Made by a program: the position numbers and the translations under genes. Below the pieces are notes generated by a model. It had not been told where the DNA came from and made no database searches. It saw only the letters and a program-made list of their open reading frames with translations. A stretch of 64,000 bases of DNA from Phocaeicola abscessus CCUG 55929 (GTDB lineage Bacteria > Bacteroidota > Bacteroidia > Bacteroidales > Bacteroidaceae): the NCBI RefSeq assembly GCF_000312445.1, contig NZ_HE997184.1:306031-370030 (forward strand), read 5' to 3'. Each line of letters starts with the position of its first letter. The first letter of the stretch is position 1. This document shows, in pieces, positions 25,891-34,881 of the stretch.

Positions 25891-27564
25891 TCAAGACTTG
25901 TTCTGACACTTTCTTCTATCTTTATCGCGAATCGCTATCCGGCGGATCTTCCCGCTGATGGTTTTAGGCAATTCATCCACAAATTCCATCACCCGGGGAT
26001 ATTTATAGGGTGCCGTCACCTTCTTCACATGATTCTGTAACGCTTTGATCAGCTCCGGCCCTTCTTGACCTTTATATTGTTCGGAGAGAACGACGGTAGC
26101 CTTGACAACCATTCCGCGCACCTCGTCGGGAATACCCGTAACAGCGCACTCTGTCACTGCGGGATGACTCATCAGCGCACTCTCCACCTCAAACGGACCA
26201 ATGCGGTAACCGGAACTCTTGATTACATCGTCAGCCCGGCCGACAAACCAATAATACCCGTCTTCGTCGCGCCACGCGATATCACCGGTGTAATAGATTC
26301 CATCATGCCAGACTTCTTGGGTTCGTTTTTCATCCCGATAATACGCTTTGAACAGCCCAAGCGGTTTCCCTCTATCGGTGCGAATAACGATTTCCCCTTT
26401 CTCGCCATCTTCGGCCGAACGACCGTCAGGCATCAACAAATCAATTCGATAAAGTGGATTCGGCTTCCCCATGCTGCCTGGTTTTGGCTCCATCCAAGAG
26501 AAATTAGCCAGCGTCAATGTGGTTTCCGTCTGGCCAAAGCCTTCCATCAATCTGATTCCTGTCAACCGACGAAACGTGTCGTATACTGGATCGTTCAATG
26601 CTTCGCCGGCCGTAGTACAGTACGACAACGAAGAGAGATCGTACTTGCTCAGGTCTTCTTTGATTAGGAAACGATAAACGGTGGGAGGCGCACAGAGCGA
26701 AGTAACCCGATACTCATGAATCTTCGTCAAGATATCATGCGGCGTAAACTTTCGGTGATCGTATACAAAGATGTTACAACCCACAATCATTTGTCCGTAC
26801 AGCTTCCCCCAAACGGCCTTTCCCCAGCCTGTATCCGCGATGGTCAGGTGCAGACTGTCCGGGCGGAGATTGTGCCAAAAACAAGCCGTCACGATATGTC
26901 CCAACGGATAAGTAAAGTCGTGCGCTACCATCTTTGGTTCACCGCTTGTTCCTGAAGTAAAATACATCAACATCACATCGTCATTCGTCGTCCGACGGGA
27001 CGGGCGAACAAAAGGAAGTGCACGTTCGAGGCCTCGTTGAAAATTGTCAAAACCTTCCGGCTGCAAGGGTCCGATACTTACGATATGCATCACCGTGGGA
27101 GATTCCGGCAAAGCATCTTTCACCTGCGTGACGACAGGCTCTTCGCCTACAACGAGGATGACTTTGACACCGGCAGCATTACATCGATAAACCATATCTT
27201 CTTTCGTCAACAGAAAGGTCGCCGGGATGGCAACTGCTCCCAATTTGTGCAGAGCAATCATAGAAAACCAGAATTCATATCGACGCTTTAAGATGAGCAT
27301 AACCTTATCGCCAAACCCGACACCAAGACTTTGCAGGTACGAGGCCGCCTGATCCGAGTACTTCTTCATGTCGGCAAACGTAAATTGGATATGTTCACCC
27401 CGATCGTCGGTCCAGAGCAACGCATTTCGGTCGGGGGCTTCATCCGCCCATCGGTCGACGATGTCATACCCGAAATTAAAGCCCTCGGGTACTTTTATCT
27501 TCATATGCTCGATGAAATCTTCCTGCGATGCGAAAGAGGTTTGTTCGAGAAAACGTTCTACCAT
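25891..27564 (-). CDS. AMP-forming acyl-CoA synthetase
   Basis: A 557-residue member of the ANL (AMP-binding) superfamily that activates a carboxylate with ATP and joins it to CoA. Visible motifs are YFTSGTSGEPK (A3, ATP loop), EGFGQTE (A5), YYTGDIAWRDEDGYYWFVGR (A7-A8 hinge) and the C-terminal TISGKIRR with the catalytic Lys. It resembles the acetyl/medium-chain acyl-CoA synthetases found in Bacteroidetes. The substrate is not fixed by sequence. The XRE-cupin regulator gene lies 4 bases upstream on the same strand and probably controls it. The 3' end abuts the CRISPR array, so array read-through would be antisense to this gene. Confidence 0.9.
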   Translation of the reverse strand: MVERFLEQTSFASQEDFIEHMKIKVPEGFNFGYDIVDRWADEAPDRNALLWTDDRGEHIQFTFADMKKYSDQAASYLQSLGVGFGDKVMLILKRRYEFWFSMIALHKLGAVAIPATFLLTKEDMVYRCNAAGVKVILVVGEEPVVTQVKDALPESPTVMHIVSIGPLQPEGFDNFQRGLERALPFVRPSRRTTNDDVMLMYFTSGTSGEPKMVAHDFTYPLGHIVTACFWHNLRPDSLHLTIADTGWGKAVWGKLYGQMIVGCNIFVYDHRKFTPHDILTKIHEYRVTSLCAPPTVYRFLIKEDLSKYDLSSLSYCTTAGEALNDPVYDTFRRLTGIRLMEGFGQTETTLTLANFSWMEPKPGSMGKPNPLYRIDLLMPDGRSAEDGEKGEIVIRTDRGKPLGLFKAYYRDEKRTQEVWHDGIYYTGDIAWRDEDGYYWFVGRADDVIKSSGYRIGPFEVESALMSHPAVTECAVTGIPDEVRGMVVKATVVLSEQYKGQEGPELIKALQNHVKKVTAPYKYPRVMEFVDELPKTISGKIRRIAIRDKDRRKCQNKS

Positions 27565-27568
27565 AATT

Positions 27569-28123
27569 CTATATAATCACCGCTAGAAATTTCAGAGGCT
27601 TCCCTCCCAAAGCTAACATACCATGAGGTTGTTTGGAATCGAAATAGATGCTATCACCGTCTTTCAGAAATAATTCTTTTCCGTTGACATTGATCAGCAT
27701 CTCTCCTTCGAGAACGAAATTAAACTCCTGTCCCTCATGTTTATTGAAATAGATTTCCGTACCTTCGGGTTTAGGCTCTATAGTCACGATAAATGGATCC
27801 ATTTTCCTATTGCGAAATCCTGCGGCCAAGGCTTGATATTTATACGCTTTCGTGCGTTCTACGGATTTTCCAGCTCCCTTGCGTGTGACATAATAAGATC
27901 TCATGTACGGTTCTTCCCCAAACATCAGCACATCTAAAGAAATACCGTATTTACGGCCGATCATTTGCAAAGCGCTTACCGAAATATCTTTATCCCCACT
28001 CTCCATCTCCACATATTTGTTGAGAGGGAGTTCACAGGCTGCGGCGACTTCCTCCGGCGTAAGGTCAAATACTTCGCGCAACCCTTTCAGACGCTCGGCT
28101 ATCTGTTTAATTTGCTTATTCAT
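27569..28123 (-). CDS. XRE-family regulator with C-terminal cupin domain
   Basis: A 184-residue regulator with an N-terminal helix-turn-helix of the XRE type (about 10-65: LKGLREVFDLTPEEVAAAC then LPLNKYVEMESG) and a C-terminal single cupin barrel (about 105-184: PKPEGTEIYFNKHEGQEF, then DGDSIYFDSKQPHG). Such proteins sense a small metabolite in the cupin. It sits directly before the acyl-CoA synthetase gene in the same operon, the usual pairing in Bacteroidales, so it likely controls that gene in response to its carboxylate or acyl-CoA. Confidence 0.88.
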   Translation of the reverse strand: MNKQIKQIAERLKGLREVFDLTPEEVAAACELPLNKYVEMESGDKDISVSALQMIGRKYGISLDVLMFGEEPYMRSYYVTRKGAGKSVERTKAYKYQALAAGFRNRKMDPFIVTIEPKPEGTEIYFNKHEGQEFNFVLEGEMLINVNGKELFLKDGDSIYFDSKQPHGMLALGGKPLKFLAVII

Positions 28124-28524
28124 TTTTCAACATATTAATCGCTAACAAAGATAGTACAAAATCGAGTATGAAGGAATCCAAACAATCAAATATTCGCATT
28201 CCGTATGCATCTTTTCCTTTCCGTTCGCCCGGTCGTCAAGCGGTACGACAACAAATCGATGCATTGGGCAGCAAAATACTTATTTATAAGTATTGCTCCG
28301 TCGTTGTGGAATATCTACTTTTATTCAAGGAAAATCAAACTGCGTCACGAATATGAGAAAGACCAATCATTACATAACGCCTCCATCGATCGGCTATCAG
28401 CGAAAGAGCGTATTGTTCAGAAAAGGCAATGCGTTTTTTATGAACAAAAACAGAACAGCGCTCATTTTGAATCCGACGTGACGCTAAACAAACAATAGAA
28501 AGGATACAAAGAAAAAAGAATTGA
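28124..28524. other. Intergenic tract upstream of the XRE-cupin gene
   Basis: About 400 bases without a convincing gene. TATCTTTG (complement of 28146-28153) is a good -7 box for the XRE-cupin operon, but no -33 box stands at the right distance. The remainder contains short open frames with no recognisable protein. Together with the TetR remnant that follows, it looks like decaying coding DNA. Confidence 0.4.
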
Positions 28525-28809
28525 AACATATGATCATCGCCGTGACCCGTGAAGAATTCATCCGAAACGGCGTAAAAAATGTTAATGAACACCATCACTA
28601 AACACCCGAGTGTGGCCTTGGGAAACTTCTATAAATATCTCAAAGACAAGGACGAGCTGTTCTGTACCGTGCTGTCTCTATTGATAAAACGCGCTGAACG
28701 ACCAGATCACGCTGACCGCTAACTACGACTTTTTTCACGCCGACGGAGGAATGTTTCGGATGTATGCCAGCAATTCGAAGACATGGATGAAAATAAAATA
28801 CAGTTTTTA
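28525..28809 (+). pseudogene. TetR-family regulator remnant, frameshifted
   Basis: Reading from 28525 gives a TetR-like start (VTREEFIRNGVKNV) that runs into a stop after about 24 codons (28597). A shifted frame from about 28585 gives LGNFYKYLKDKDELFCTVLSLLIKRAE, the recognition helix and following helix of a TetR protein, and later fragments (NYDFFHADGGMFRMYASNSK) resemble the ligand domain in yet another frame. The helix-turn-helix is shortened. The gene is therefore broken by at least two frame changes or deletions. It is convergent with the HypD-activase gene and has lost any identifiable target. Confidence 0.6.
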
Positions 28810-28819
28810 ACGGGATTCG

Positions 28820-29728
28820 TCAACCGCCGATGACAGCCGTCAGCCCGTGGGCGGCGAATTGTCGTACGCAACGCTCCTGTTCAGCCTCCGAGGGAGTCGA
28901 CATGGCATCATGTCTGGGGTTATAAGTCATCCACATACGGCGATGCTTATCCTGTCCCACTTCGTGATAGGGCAACAAGTTCAGTGTCCTCCGTTTCCAG
29001 GGCAATTCTTCGAGGAAGGCGGCCGTATCCTCGATATTCCTCTCGTCGGAGTTCACTCCGTGAATAAGCGGTATGCGGATCAGGAAATCCCTACCTATCT
29101 CCGCCAACATTCGGATGTTTCGCAGGATCCGTTCGTTCGATACGCCGGTAAAAAACCGATGTTTGGCGGAGTCCATCACTTTCAGGTCGACGAGGAACAA
29201 TTCGCACTCGGCCGTCACCTTCCTCAGGTCCCCGGGATCGACGAATAGGGTGGTATCCACCGTCCGGTGGAACCCTCGCCGGCCGAGTTCCTGGAGGAGT
29301 TCGAGGGCATAATCGGGATAAAACAAGGGTTCCCCTCCGCACAGGGTAACTCCTCCATGGCTATCCTCCATCACATCGCGTTCCTTTTCGATCTCCATCA
29401 TCAATTCATCCATCGCCCATTCTCTGCCGCACATCTCCAAGGCCTTGGTCGGACATTCCTCCGTACACAGGCCGCAACTGAGACATTTTCCTTCCACCGG
29501 CCGGATACCTTCCGGCGTCAGTCGAAGGGCGTGCATTGGACAAACCTGCATGCAAGTGCCACAGCCGATGCATTTCGACTGCCTATAAAGCTTCTGTGCC
29601 TCACTGCTCCAACTTTCCGGATTATGACACCAGATACATCTCAACGGACAACCTTTGATGAAAATGGTGGTCCTGATGCCAGGACCGTCATGGATTGCAT
29701 ATCGCTTAATATCAAAGATTAAGGCCAT
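28820..29728 (-). CDS. hypE: Glycyl radical enzyme activase (HypD-activating)
   Basis: A radical-SAM enzyme that installs the glycyl radical on its partner. The start at 29728 (MALIFDIKRYAIHDGPG) matches family starts. An alternative ATG at 29743 overlaps hypD by 7 bases. The radical-SAM motif CPLRCIWC (Cys27, Cys31, Cys34) is followed by two ferredoxin clusters (CIGCGTCMQVC and CLSCGLCTEEC), typical of GRE activases, then GGEP. Its position directly behind the hydroxyproline dehydratase gene identifies the partner. Oxygen-sensitive function implies anaerobic growth. Only the symbol is uncertain. Confidence 0.9.
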   Translation of the reverse strand: MALIFDIKRYAIHDGPGIRTTIFIKGCPLRCIWCHNPESWSSEAQKLYRQSKCIGCGTCMQVCPMHALRLTPEGIRPVEGKCLSCGLCTEECPTKALEMCGREWAMDELMMEIEKERDVMEDSHGGVTLCGGEPLFYPDYALELLQELGRRGFHRTVDTTLFVDPGDLRKVTAECELFLVDLKVMDSAKHRFFTGVSNERILRNIRMLAEIGRDFLIRIPLIHGVNSDERNIEDTAAFLEELPWKRRTLNLLPYHEVGQDKHRRMWMTYNPRHDAMSTPSEAEQERCVRQFAAHGLTAVIGG

Positions 29729-29736
29729 AGCGCGGC

Positions 29737-32097
29737 TTACCATTCTTCGTTCTGCGTACGAGCAATGATCTCGTTCTGAAGTTGCGCCGTCATATCGTTA
29801 AAGTAATCGGAGTATCCAGCTACACGCACCAACAGATCCTTATACTCATCCGGATGTTTTTGCGCGTCACGCAGCGTTTCCGTATCGACGATATTGAACT
29901 GAATATGGTGCCCGCCGAATTTGAAATAGGTACGGATCAAGCTGGCCAATTTCATCAAGTCTTCCTCTCTCTTCAAGAGGGCGGGAGTAAAACGGATATT
30001 CAGCAGCGTCCCCCCGCTTTTCGACTGATCCAATTTTCCCAGCGACTTGACGACAGCAGTAGGTCCGCGAGAGTCGGAGCCATGCGAAGGCGATGTGCCG
30101 TCACTAATCGCAAAGTGAGCGAGACGTCCGTTGGGGGTAGCACCGCAGACCGAACCAAAATAGTTGTGACAAGTCGTACTCAACATGTTCAGATACGTCT
30201 TCCCTCCGCGCGTGTTCGGCCTGCCTTCGATGGTCGCGACCAAATCGTCGTACACCTTCACGGCGATCGTATCGGCGTACTCGTCATCGTTTCCAAAGAA
30301 AGGTGTACGGTTACGGATATACTGCCGCATCTTCTCTTCGCCTTCAAAGTTGTCGGCACAAGCCTTCAGGATCTTGTTCATCGTGTACTTATGCTCTTCG
30401 AAGACATGTTTTTTCAACGTTGCCAGACAGTCGGTAATCGTTCCCAATCCAGTACATTGAATGTAGGTCGTATTGTAACGCGCCCCGCCGCTGTAATAAT
30501 CCATCCCGTTTTCAATGCAGTCGTCGATGAACAGGCTGAGGAAGGGCGCGGGAGCGTACAGAGAGAACATCCGCTCGATGTAGTTATTGACCGAGAGTTT
30601 CAAGTTCACGAAATAGTTCATTTGTTTGCACCAGGCCTCGTAGAGTTCTTCGTACGTTTTGAAGTTGCGCGGATCTCCCGTCTCCAAGCCGAGTCGCTTG
30701 CCGGTTTCCGGATCCGTGCCGTTGTTCAACGTGATCTCCAAGATTTTGGGAGTATTCAAATAACCCGTTAACAGGTAGGCTTCCTTGCCGAAGGCGCCCA
30801 CCTCGATACATCCCGAACAACCGCCCTCGCGAGCGTCTTCCAACGACTTGCCCTGACGCGTCAATTCCTTCACATAGGCCTCCGGATTGAAGATCGAAGG
30901 ATAACCGTTCCCTTCGCGGATAACCTTTATCCCGGCGATAAGAAAATCGTTCGGCGTGCAGGGAGCGATATGGATACTCAGGCCCGGCTGAAGCTCGTGC
31001 AATTCCTCCTGCACCTCAAGGATAAGATAGGACACTTCGTTGACGGCACTGTTACCGTAGCGGTCGATACCGCCGATATTAATATTGGTAAAATCATTGT
31101 AAGTCCCGGACTCGAGTGCGGTAACCCCCACTTTCGGAGGGGCTGGCTGGTTGTTGAACTTGATCCAGAGGCAGGAAATCAACTCCTTCGCCTTGTCGCG
31201 GGTCAATGTCCCATCTTCGATTCCTTTTCGGTAGAACGGATAGAGATGTTGATCGATATGACCGGGGTTCATGCTGTCCCAGCCGTTCAATTCGGTCACC
31301 GTCCCCAAATGGACGAACCAATACATTTGAATGGCTTCCCACAAATCACGCGGAGCATGAGCCGGCACCCGACGACAGACATCGGCAATCCTCAGCAGTT
31401 CCGCCTTCCGCTCCGAATCGACCTCCTTTGCAACCATCTCCTCGGCCAGCTTCGCATGCCGCTCGGCGAACAGTATAGCCGCATCGCACGAGATGGACAT
31501 AGCCTCCAGCTCCTGTTCTTTATCGGTAGCCTGCGGATCGCAGATATAATCCAAACTAGCAATTCTCTCGGCGATGCGTTCCTTCAGTTCCAATAATCCG
31601 ATACGATACATCTTGCCGTCCATCGCCGTATGACCTGCGGCACGTTGTTCCATAAACTCCGTGAACACACCCGCGCGATAAGCCTCTTCCCAGGCCTTGG
31701 AAACATGATTGAAGATACGTTCGCGCTGGGTCTTGCCTTTCCAATAGGGGATGACCACCTTTTCGTACGTCTCGATATCTTCCTTGCTGATACGGTAACT
31801 TTGGAGTTCGCGAGCGTTCAGTATTTCGAGATCCTCGACGGAATGGCAGGTCAATTCCGGGAATGTCGGTACGGCCTTCGGCTTCGGTCCCCGTTCTCCC
31901 ACGATCAGTTCGTCCTGGCCGATATAGATCGTTTTCTTCTTACAAATCTCATAGAAGTTTTTCGCACGCAACACGGCAATGGGCAGCGTACCATAATTTT
32001 TTTTGTAGAAATTGGTCTCAATAAGCGCCCGTTCGATCGACAAGGTAGCGGGAGTATCCATGCTCTGCCGGCGCAAGCGTTTGATACGTCCATTCAT
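29737..32097 (-). CDS. hypD: trans-4-hydroxy-L-proline dehydratase (glycyl radical enzyme)
   Basis: HypD dehydrates trans-4-hydroxyproline to pyrroline-5-carboxylate. Numbering from an upstream in-frame ATG at 32160, the active-site residues recalled for the Clostridioides difficile enzyme all recur at a constant offset of 17: Phe169, His177, Ser351, Asp356, Cys451 and Glu453 (GCSGCIE), Tyr467, Thr662 and the radical Gly782 (RVAGYSDYF). This agreement separates it from pyruvate formate-lyase and other glycyl radical enzymes. The start at 32097 (MNGRIKRLRRQ) is preferred because homology starts there; 32136 and 32160 are alternatives. It lies in an operon with its activase, an HExxH lipoprotein gene and glutamate-semialdehyde dehydrogenase, which would take the product to glutamate. 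Confidence 0.92.
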   Translation of the reverse strand: MNGRIKRLRRQSMDTPATLSIERALIETNFYKKNYGTLPIAVLRAKNFYEICKKKTIYIGQDELIVGERGPKPKAVPTFPELTCHSVEDLEILNARELQSYRISKEDIETYEKVVIPYWKGKTQRERIFNHVSKAWEEAYRAGVFTEFMEQRAAGHTAMDGKMYRIGLLELKERIAERIASLDYICDPQATDKEQELEAMSISCDAAILFAERHAKLAEEMVAKEVDSERKAELLRIADVCRRVPAHAPRDLWEAIQMYWFVHLGTVTELNGWDSMNPGHIDQHLYPFYRKGIEDGTLTRDKAKELISCLWIKFNNQPAPPKVGVTALESGTYNDFTNINIGGIDRYGNSAVNEVSYLILEVQEELHELQPGLSIHIAPCTPNDFLIAGIKVIREGNGYPSIFNPEAYVKELTRQGKSLEDAREGGCSGCIEVGAFGKEAYLLTGYLNTPKILEITLNNGTDPETGKRLGLETGDPRNFKTYEELYEAWCKQMNYFVNLKLSVNNYIERMFSLYAPAPFLSLFIDDCIENGMDYYSGGARYNTTYIQCTGLGTITDCLATLKKHVFEEHKYTMNKILKACADNFEGEEKMRQYIRNRTPFFGNDDEYADTIAVKVYDDLVATIEGRPNTRGGKTYLNMLSTTCHNYFGSVCGATPNGRLAHFAISDGTSPSHGSDSRGPTAVVKSLGKLDQSKSGGTLLNIRFTPALLKREEDLMKLASLIRTYFKFGGHHIQFNIVDTETLRDAQKHPDEYKDLLVRVAGYSDYFNDMTAQLQNEIIARTQNEEW

Positions 32098-32220
32098 CCC
32101 TCCGTCATTTTCCGGATATTTTATCGAAAAGTTCATATTCAAATGGTTGTTTTTTAGCATTACCGCCGCCCAGCCAGAACTTGGGTAGCAAACGGAACAT
32201 CTTTCACTTCTCGTAAGCAG

Positions 32221-33093
32221 TTATTGCTTCCCGACTGGACGATGATAGCGATCGATCTTGGGATGTTTGCTTATCTGCAGATTCGTCGCGGGGAAATACG
32301 TTGCGAGTAGGTTATAGAGATCTGGATCATAATTTTTCAATTCCTCTCGCGTGTTCACCCAATTGTGTTTGCCGTCGGAATAAGGCATTTCTGCATTCAC
32401 GTTAAACCAGTCCTGCACGCCTTCGGCGAAGTACTCTTCCTTGTCGGTCTCGGCATACGTATTCTTCCACAACCCTTTCGTTCTGGCGTTATCCAACAGT
32501 TCCTGAAGGCGATCGTTGATCTCCGGATGAACCTGCAGAATACCGATCAGATGGATGGAATGGGCGAACTCATGGACGAGGATATCCTCCGCATGGTATT
32601 TGTCGATCTGATAAGCCAAAATATTCTCTTCCGCACAGCTGGTCAACGGTTCTTCGATAGTCCCTCCCAGCCCTCTTGCACGCAAGTCCCAGTTCAGTGC
32701 CGTATCGTTGACCAGATAATGGTGTTCCGGCAGATCGGTGGTACCTTCGTAACGCGCCATGATAGCAACACGCGCATGTACTTTCCGCATGGCATCCATG
32801 ATCTCGGGAGCCAGCAAACCGGTCATCGCGTAGAGGGTTCTGTGAGCCGCCACGAAACAAGAATCAGGAACTCTCCACGATGAAACCAAGGCGATCCCGT
32901 TGACGTCCACATACTTTTTGTAGAAGGGATCTAATTTCAGCGAATCCGGAGGAGCGGACACGACGCATTCGGGCACGAGGAGCATTTCCTCTTGCACTTC
33001 CTCAGTCGGCTTTTCAGATGCCGCTTCTTGTTGCACTTTCTGGCACGAAGCGAACGTTAGAACGGCGAATAGAACAGAGTATGTGTACTTCAT
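32221..33093 (-). CDS. Putative zinc metallopeptidase-like lipoprotein
   Basis: A 290-residue lipoprotein (lipobox FASC, Cys17) with an acidic, low-complexity linker (about 18-40). A zinc-binding HEFAH motif lies at 174-178, and about 45 residues on, DKEEYFAEGVQDWF carries Glu residues (220, 224) suited as the third ligand. This recalls the anthrax lethal factor/gluzincin-like group, but the substrate is unknown. The gene sits 12 bases after the glutamate-semialdehyde dehydrogenase gene and about 120 bases before hypD on the same strand. A role in releasing hydroxyproline-containing peptides would fit but is inference. Confidence 0.65.
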   Translation of the reverse strand: MKYTYSVLFAVLTFASCQKVQQEAASEKPTEEVQEEMLLVPECVVSAPPDSLKLDPFYKKYVDVNGIALVSSWRVPDSCFVAAHRTLYAMTGLLAPEIMDAMRKVHARVAIMARYEGTTDLPEHHYLVNDTALNWDLRARGLGGTIEEPLTSCAEENILAYQIDKYHAEDILVHEFAHSIHLIGILQVHPEINDRLQELLDNARTKGLWKNTYAETDKEEYFAEGVQDWFNVNAEMPYSDGKHNWVNTREELKNYDPDLYNLLATYFPATNLQISKHPKIDRYHRPVGKQ

Positions 33094-33104
33094 GATCCGG
33101 CGTT

Positions 33105-34730
33105 TTATTTCAGATAGGAATACCGATAATCCGTCGGAGATACCAGCGTTTCTTTAATCACTCTCGGGACGGTCCACCGGATGAGATTAAACTCACCACC
33201 GGCCTTATCGTTCGTACCGGAAGCGCGGGCGCCGCCGAACGGTTGCATGCCGACCACGGCGCCGGTTGGCTTATCGTTGATGTAGAAGTTTCCCGCTGCA
33301 TAGCACAGACTGTCGGCGATCCGCTCTGCCGCCAAGCGGTCTTGGGCGAATACGGAGCCGGTCAGACCGTAGGGAGATGTTTCGTCGCAAAGCGTTACCG
33401 TTTCCTCCATCTTGTCGTCGTCGTACGGATAAACCGTGATGACGGGCCCGAAGATTTCCTCTTCCATCGACTTGAAATGCGGATCCGACGTTTCGATGAT
33501 CGTCGGTTCTACAAAGTAACCGACCGTTTTATCACAGCGGCCTCCCAGCACGATTTTCGCATCTTTCGATTCCTTCGCATAATTGATGTATGAGGCAATC
33601 TTATCGAACGAGGTCTCGTCGATCACGGCATTGATATAGTTGAAAGGATCCCGCACATCGCCCATCTTCACTTCGGCGGCCATGGCTTTCATATTTTTCA
33701 ATACAGCCGGCCACAAGCTCTTGGGGATATACATCCGGGAAGCGGCGGAGCATTTCTGTCCTTGATATTCGAAAGCGCCGCAGAATGCAGCCGTAGCCAC
33801 CGCTTTCTCATCGGCCGTCGGATGCACGAAGATAAAGTCCTTGCCTCCCGTCTCGCCTACCAGACGAGGATAGGAGATATACCGATCCAGATTCGAGCAA
33901 GCTTCTTTCCACAACGATTTGAACGTAGCCGTCGAGCCGGTAAAATGAATGCCGGCAAAGTGTTTGGACTGCATGCAGACTCGACCGATCAATGCCCCGC
34001 TACCCGGCAGGAAATTGATAACACCCTCGGGGAGGCCTGCCTCTTTGTAAAGCTGCATGAGATGATAATTGCTCAGCAAGGCGGTGGTCGACGGTTTCCA
34101 AACCATCACGTCGCCCATCAGCACGGGAGTCATACACAGATTCGAAGCTATAGAGGTAAAATTAAACGGAGTGACAGCGAGCACGAACCCCTCGAGCGGA
34201 CGGTATTCCGTATGATTCAGATTTCCGCTGCCGTTTTTCGGCTGCATGGAGTAAATCTTTGAGGCATAGTGCACGTTGTAACGGAAAAAGTCGATAGTCT
34301 CGCAAGCGGAATCGATCTCGGCCTGATAGATATTCTTGCTTTGCCCTAACATCGTCGCCGCATTCAGGATATAGCGATATTTGGTAGCCAGGAGCTCGGC
34401 CATCTTCAGTACGATGGCCGCACGGGTAGTCCAATCGGTATTCATCCACTGTTTACGCGCTTCCATCGCCGATTCGATCGCCATTTTCACTTCCTTTTCT
34501 GTCACTTTATGATAGGTAGCCAACACGTGTTGGTGATCGTGCGGACAAACCACCTGACCTATCTCGCCCGTACGGATTTCTTTACCGCCGATGACAATAG
34601 GAATATCGACCACCATGTTACGCTGGCGTTCGAGTTCTTCTTCCAATGCTGCTCGTTCCGGAGAACCTACGAGATAAGTTTTCACCGGTTCGTTCGCCGG
34701 GAGAGGAAAAGTAATTACTGAATTTTTCAT
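33105..34730 (-). CDS. pruA: L-glutamate gamma-semialdehyde (P5C) dehydrogenase
   Basis: A 541-residue aldehyde dehydrogenase that oxidises glutamate semialdehyde, the open form of pyrroline-5-carboxylate, to glutamate with NAD. Family signatures are TPFNFTSIASNL (cofactor region), LVGETGGKDF (general base Glu), EYQGQKCSAASR (catalytic Cys) and EEIFGPV. The length matches single-domain P5C dehydrogenases. It heads a minus-strand operon with the HExxH lipoprotein, hypD and its activase, making a direct route from 4-hydroxyproline to glutamate. A possible -7 box TAATTTTG lies at the complement of 34774-34781. Confidence 0.93.
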   Translation of the reverse strand: MKNSVITFPLPANEPVKTYLVGSPERAALEEELERQRNMVVDIPIVIGGKEIRTGEIGQVVCPHDHQHVLATYHKVTEKEVKMAIESAMEARKQWMNTDWTTRAAIVLKMAELLATKYRYILNAATMLGQSKNIYQAEIDSACETIDFFRYNVHYASKIYSMQPKNGSGNLNHTEYRPLEGFVLAVTPFNFTSIASNLCMTPVLMGDVMVWKPSTTALLSNYHLMQLYKEAGLPEGVINFLPGSGALIGRVCMQSKHFAGIHFTGSTATFKSLWKEACSNLDRYISYPRLVGETGGKDFIFVHPTADEKAVATAAFCGAFEYQGQKCSAASRMYIPKSLWPAVLKNMKAMAAEVKMGDVRDPFNYINAVIDETSFDKIASYINYAKESKDAKIVLGGRCDKTVGYFVEPTIIETSDPHFKSMEEEIFGPVITVYPYDDDKMEETVTLCDETSPYGLTGSVFAQDRLAAERIADSLCYAAGNFYINDKPTGAVVGMQPFGGARASGTNDKAGGEFNLIRWTVPRVIKETLVSPTDYRYSYLK

Positions 34731-34881
34731 ATTCGTTTATTTTGGGGATGATTTTATTTTCGCTTATCATTTCCAAAATTATCATTTTTTATCCGATATA
34801 GTAACGGCACATCTATAATTTTTGTTAATTCACGATGCATTCGAAAGCAAACCGCGAGTCGAAAACGATAAGACCGACAGG

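Noticed and set aside
28205..28498. 97-codon open frame upstream of the TetR remnant
   Set aside because: It shows no recognisable domain. It may be decayed coding DNA but cannot be supported as a gene.
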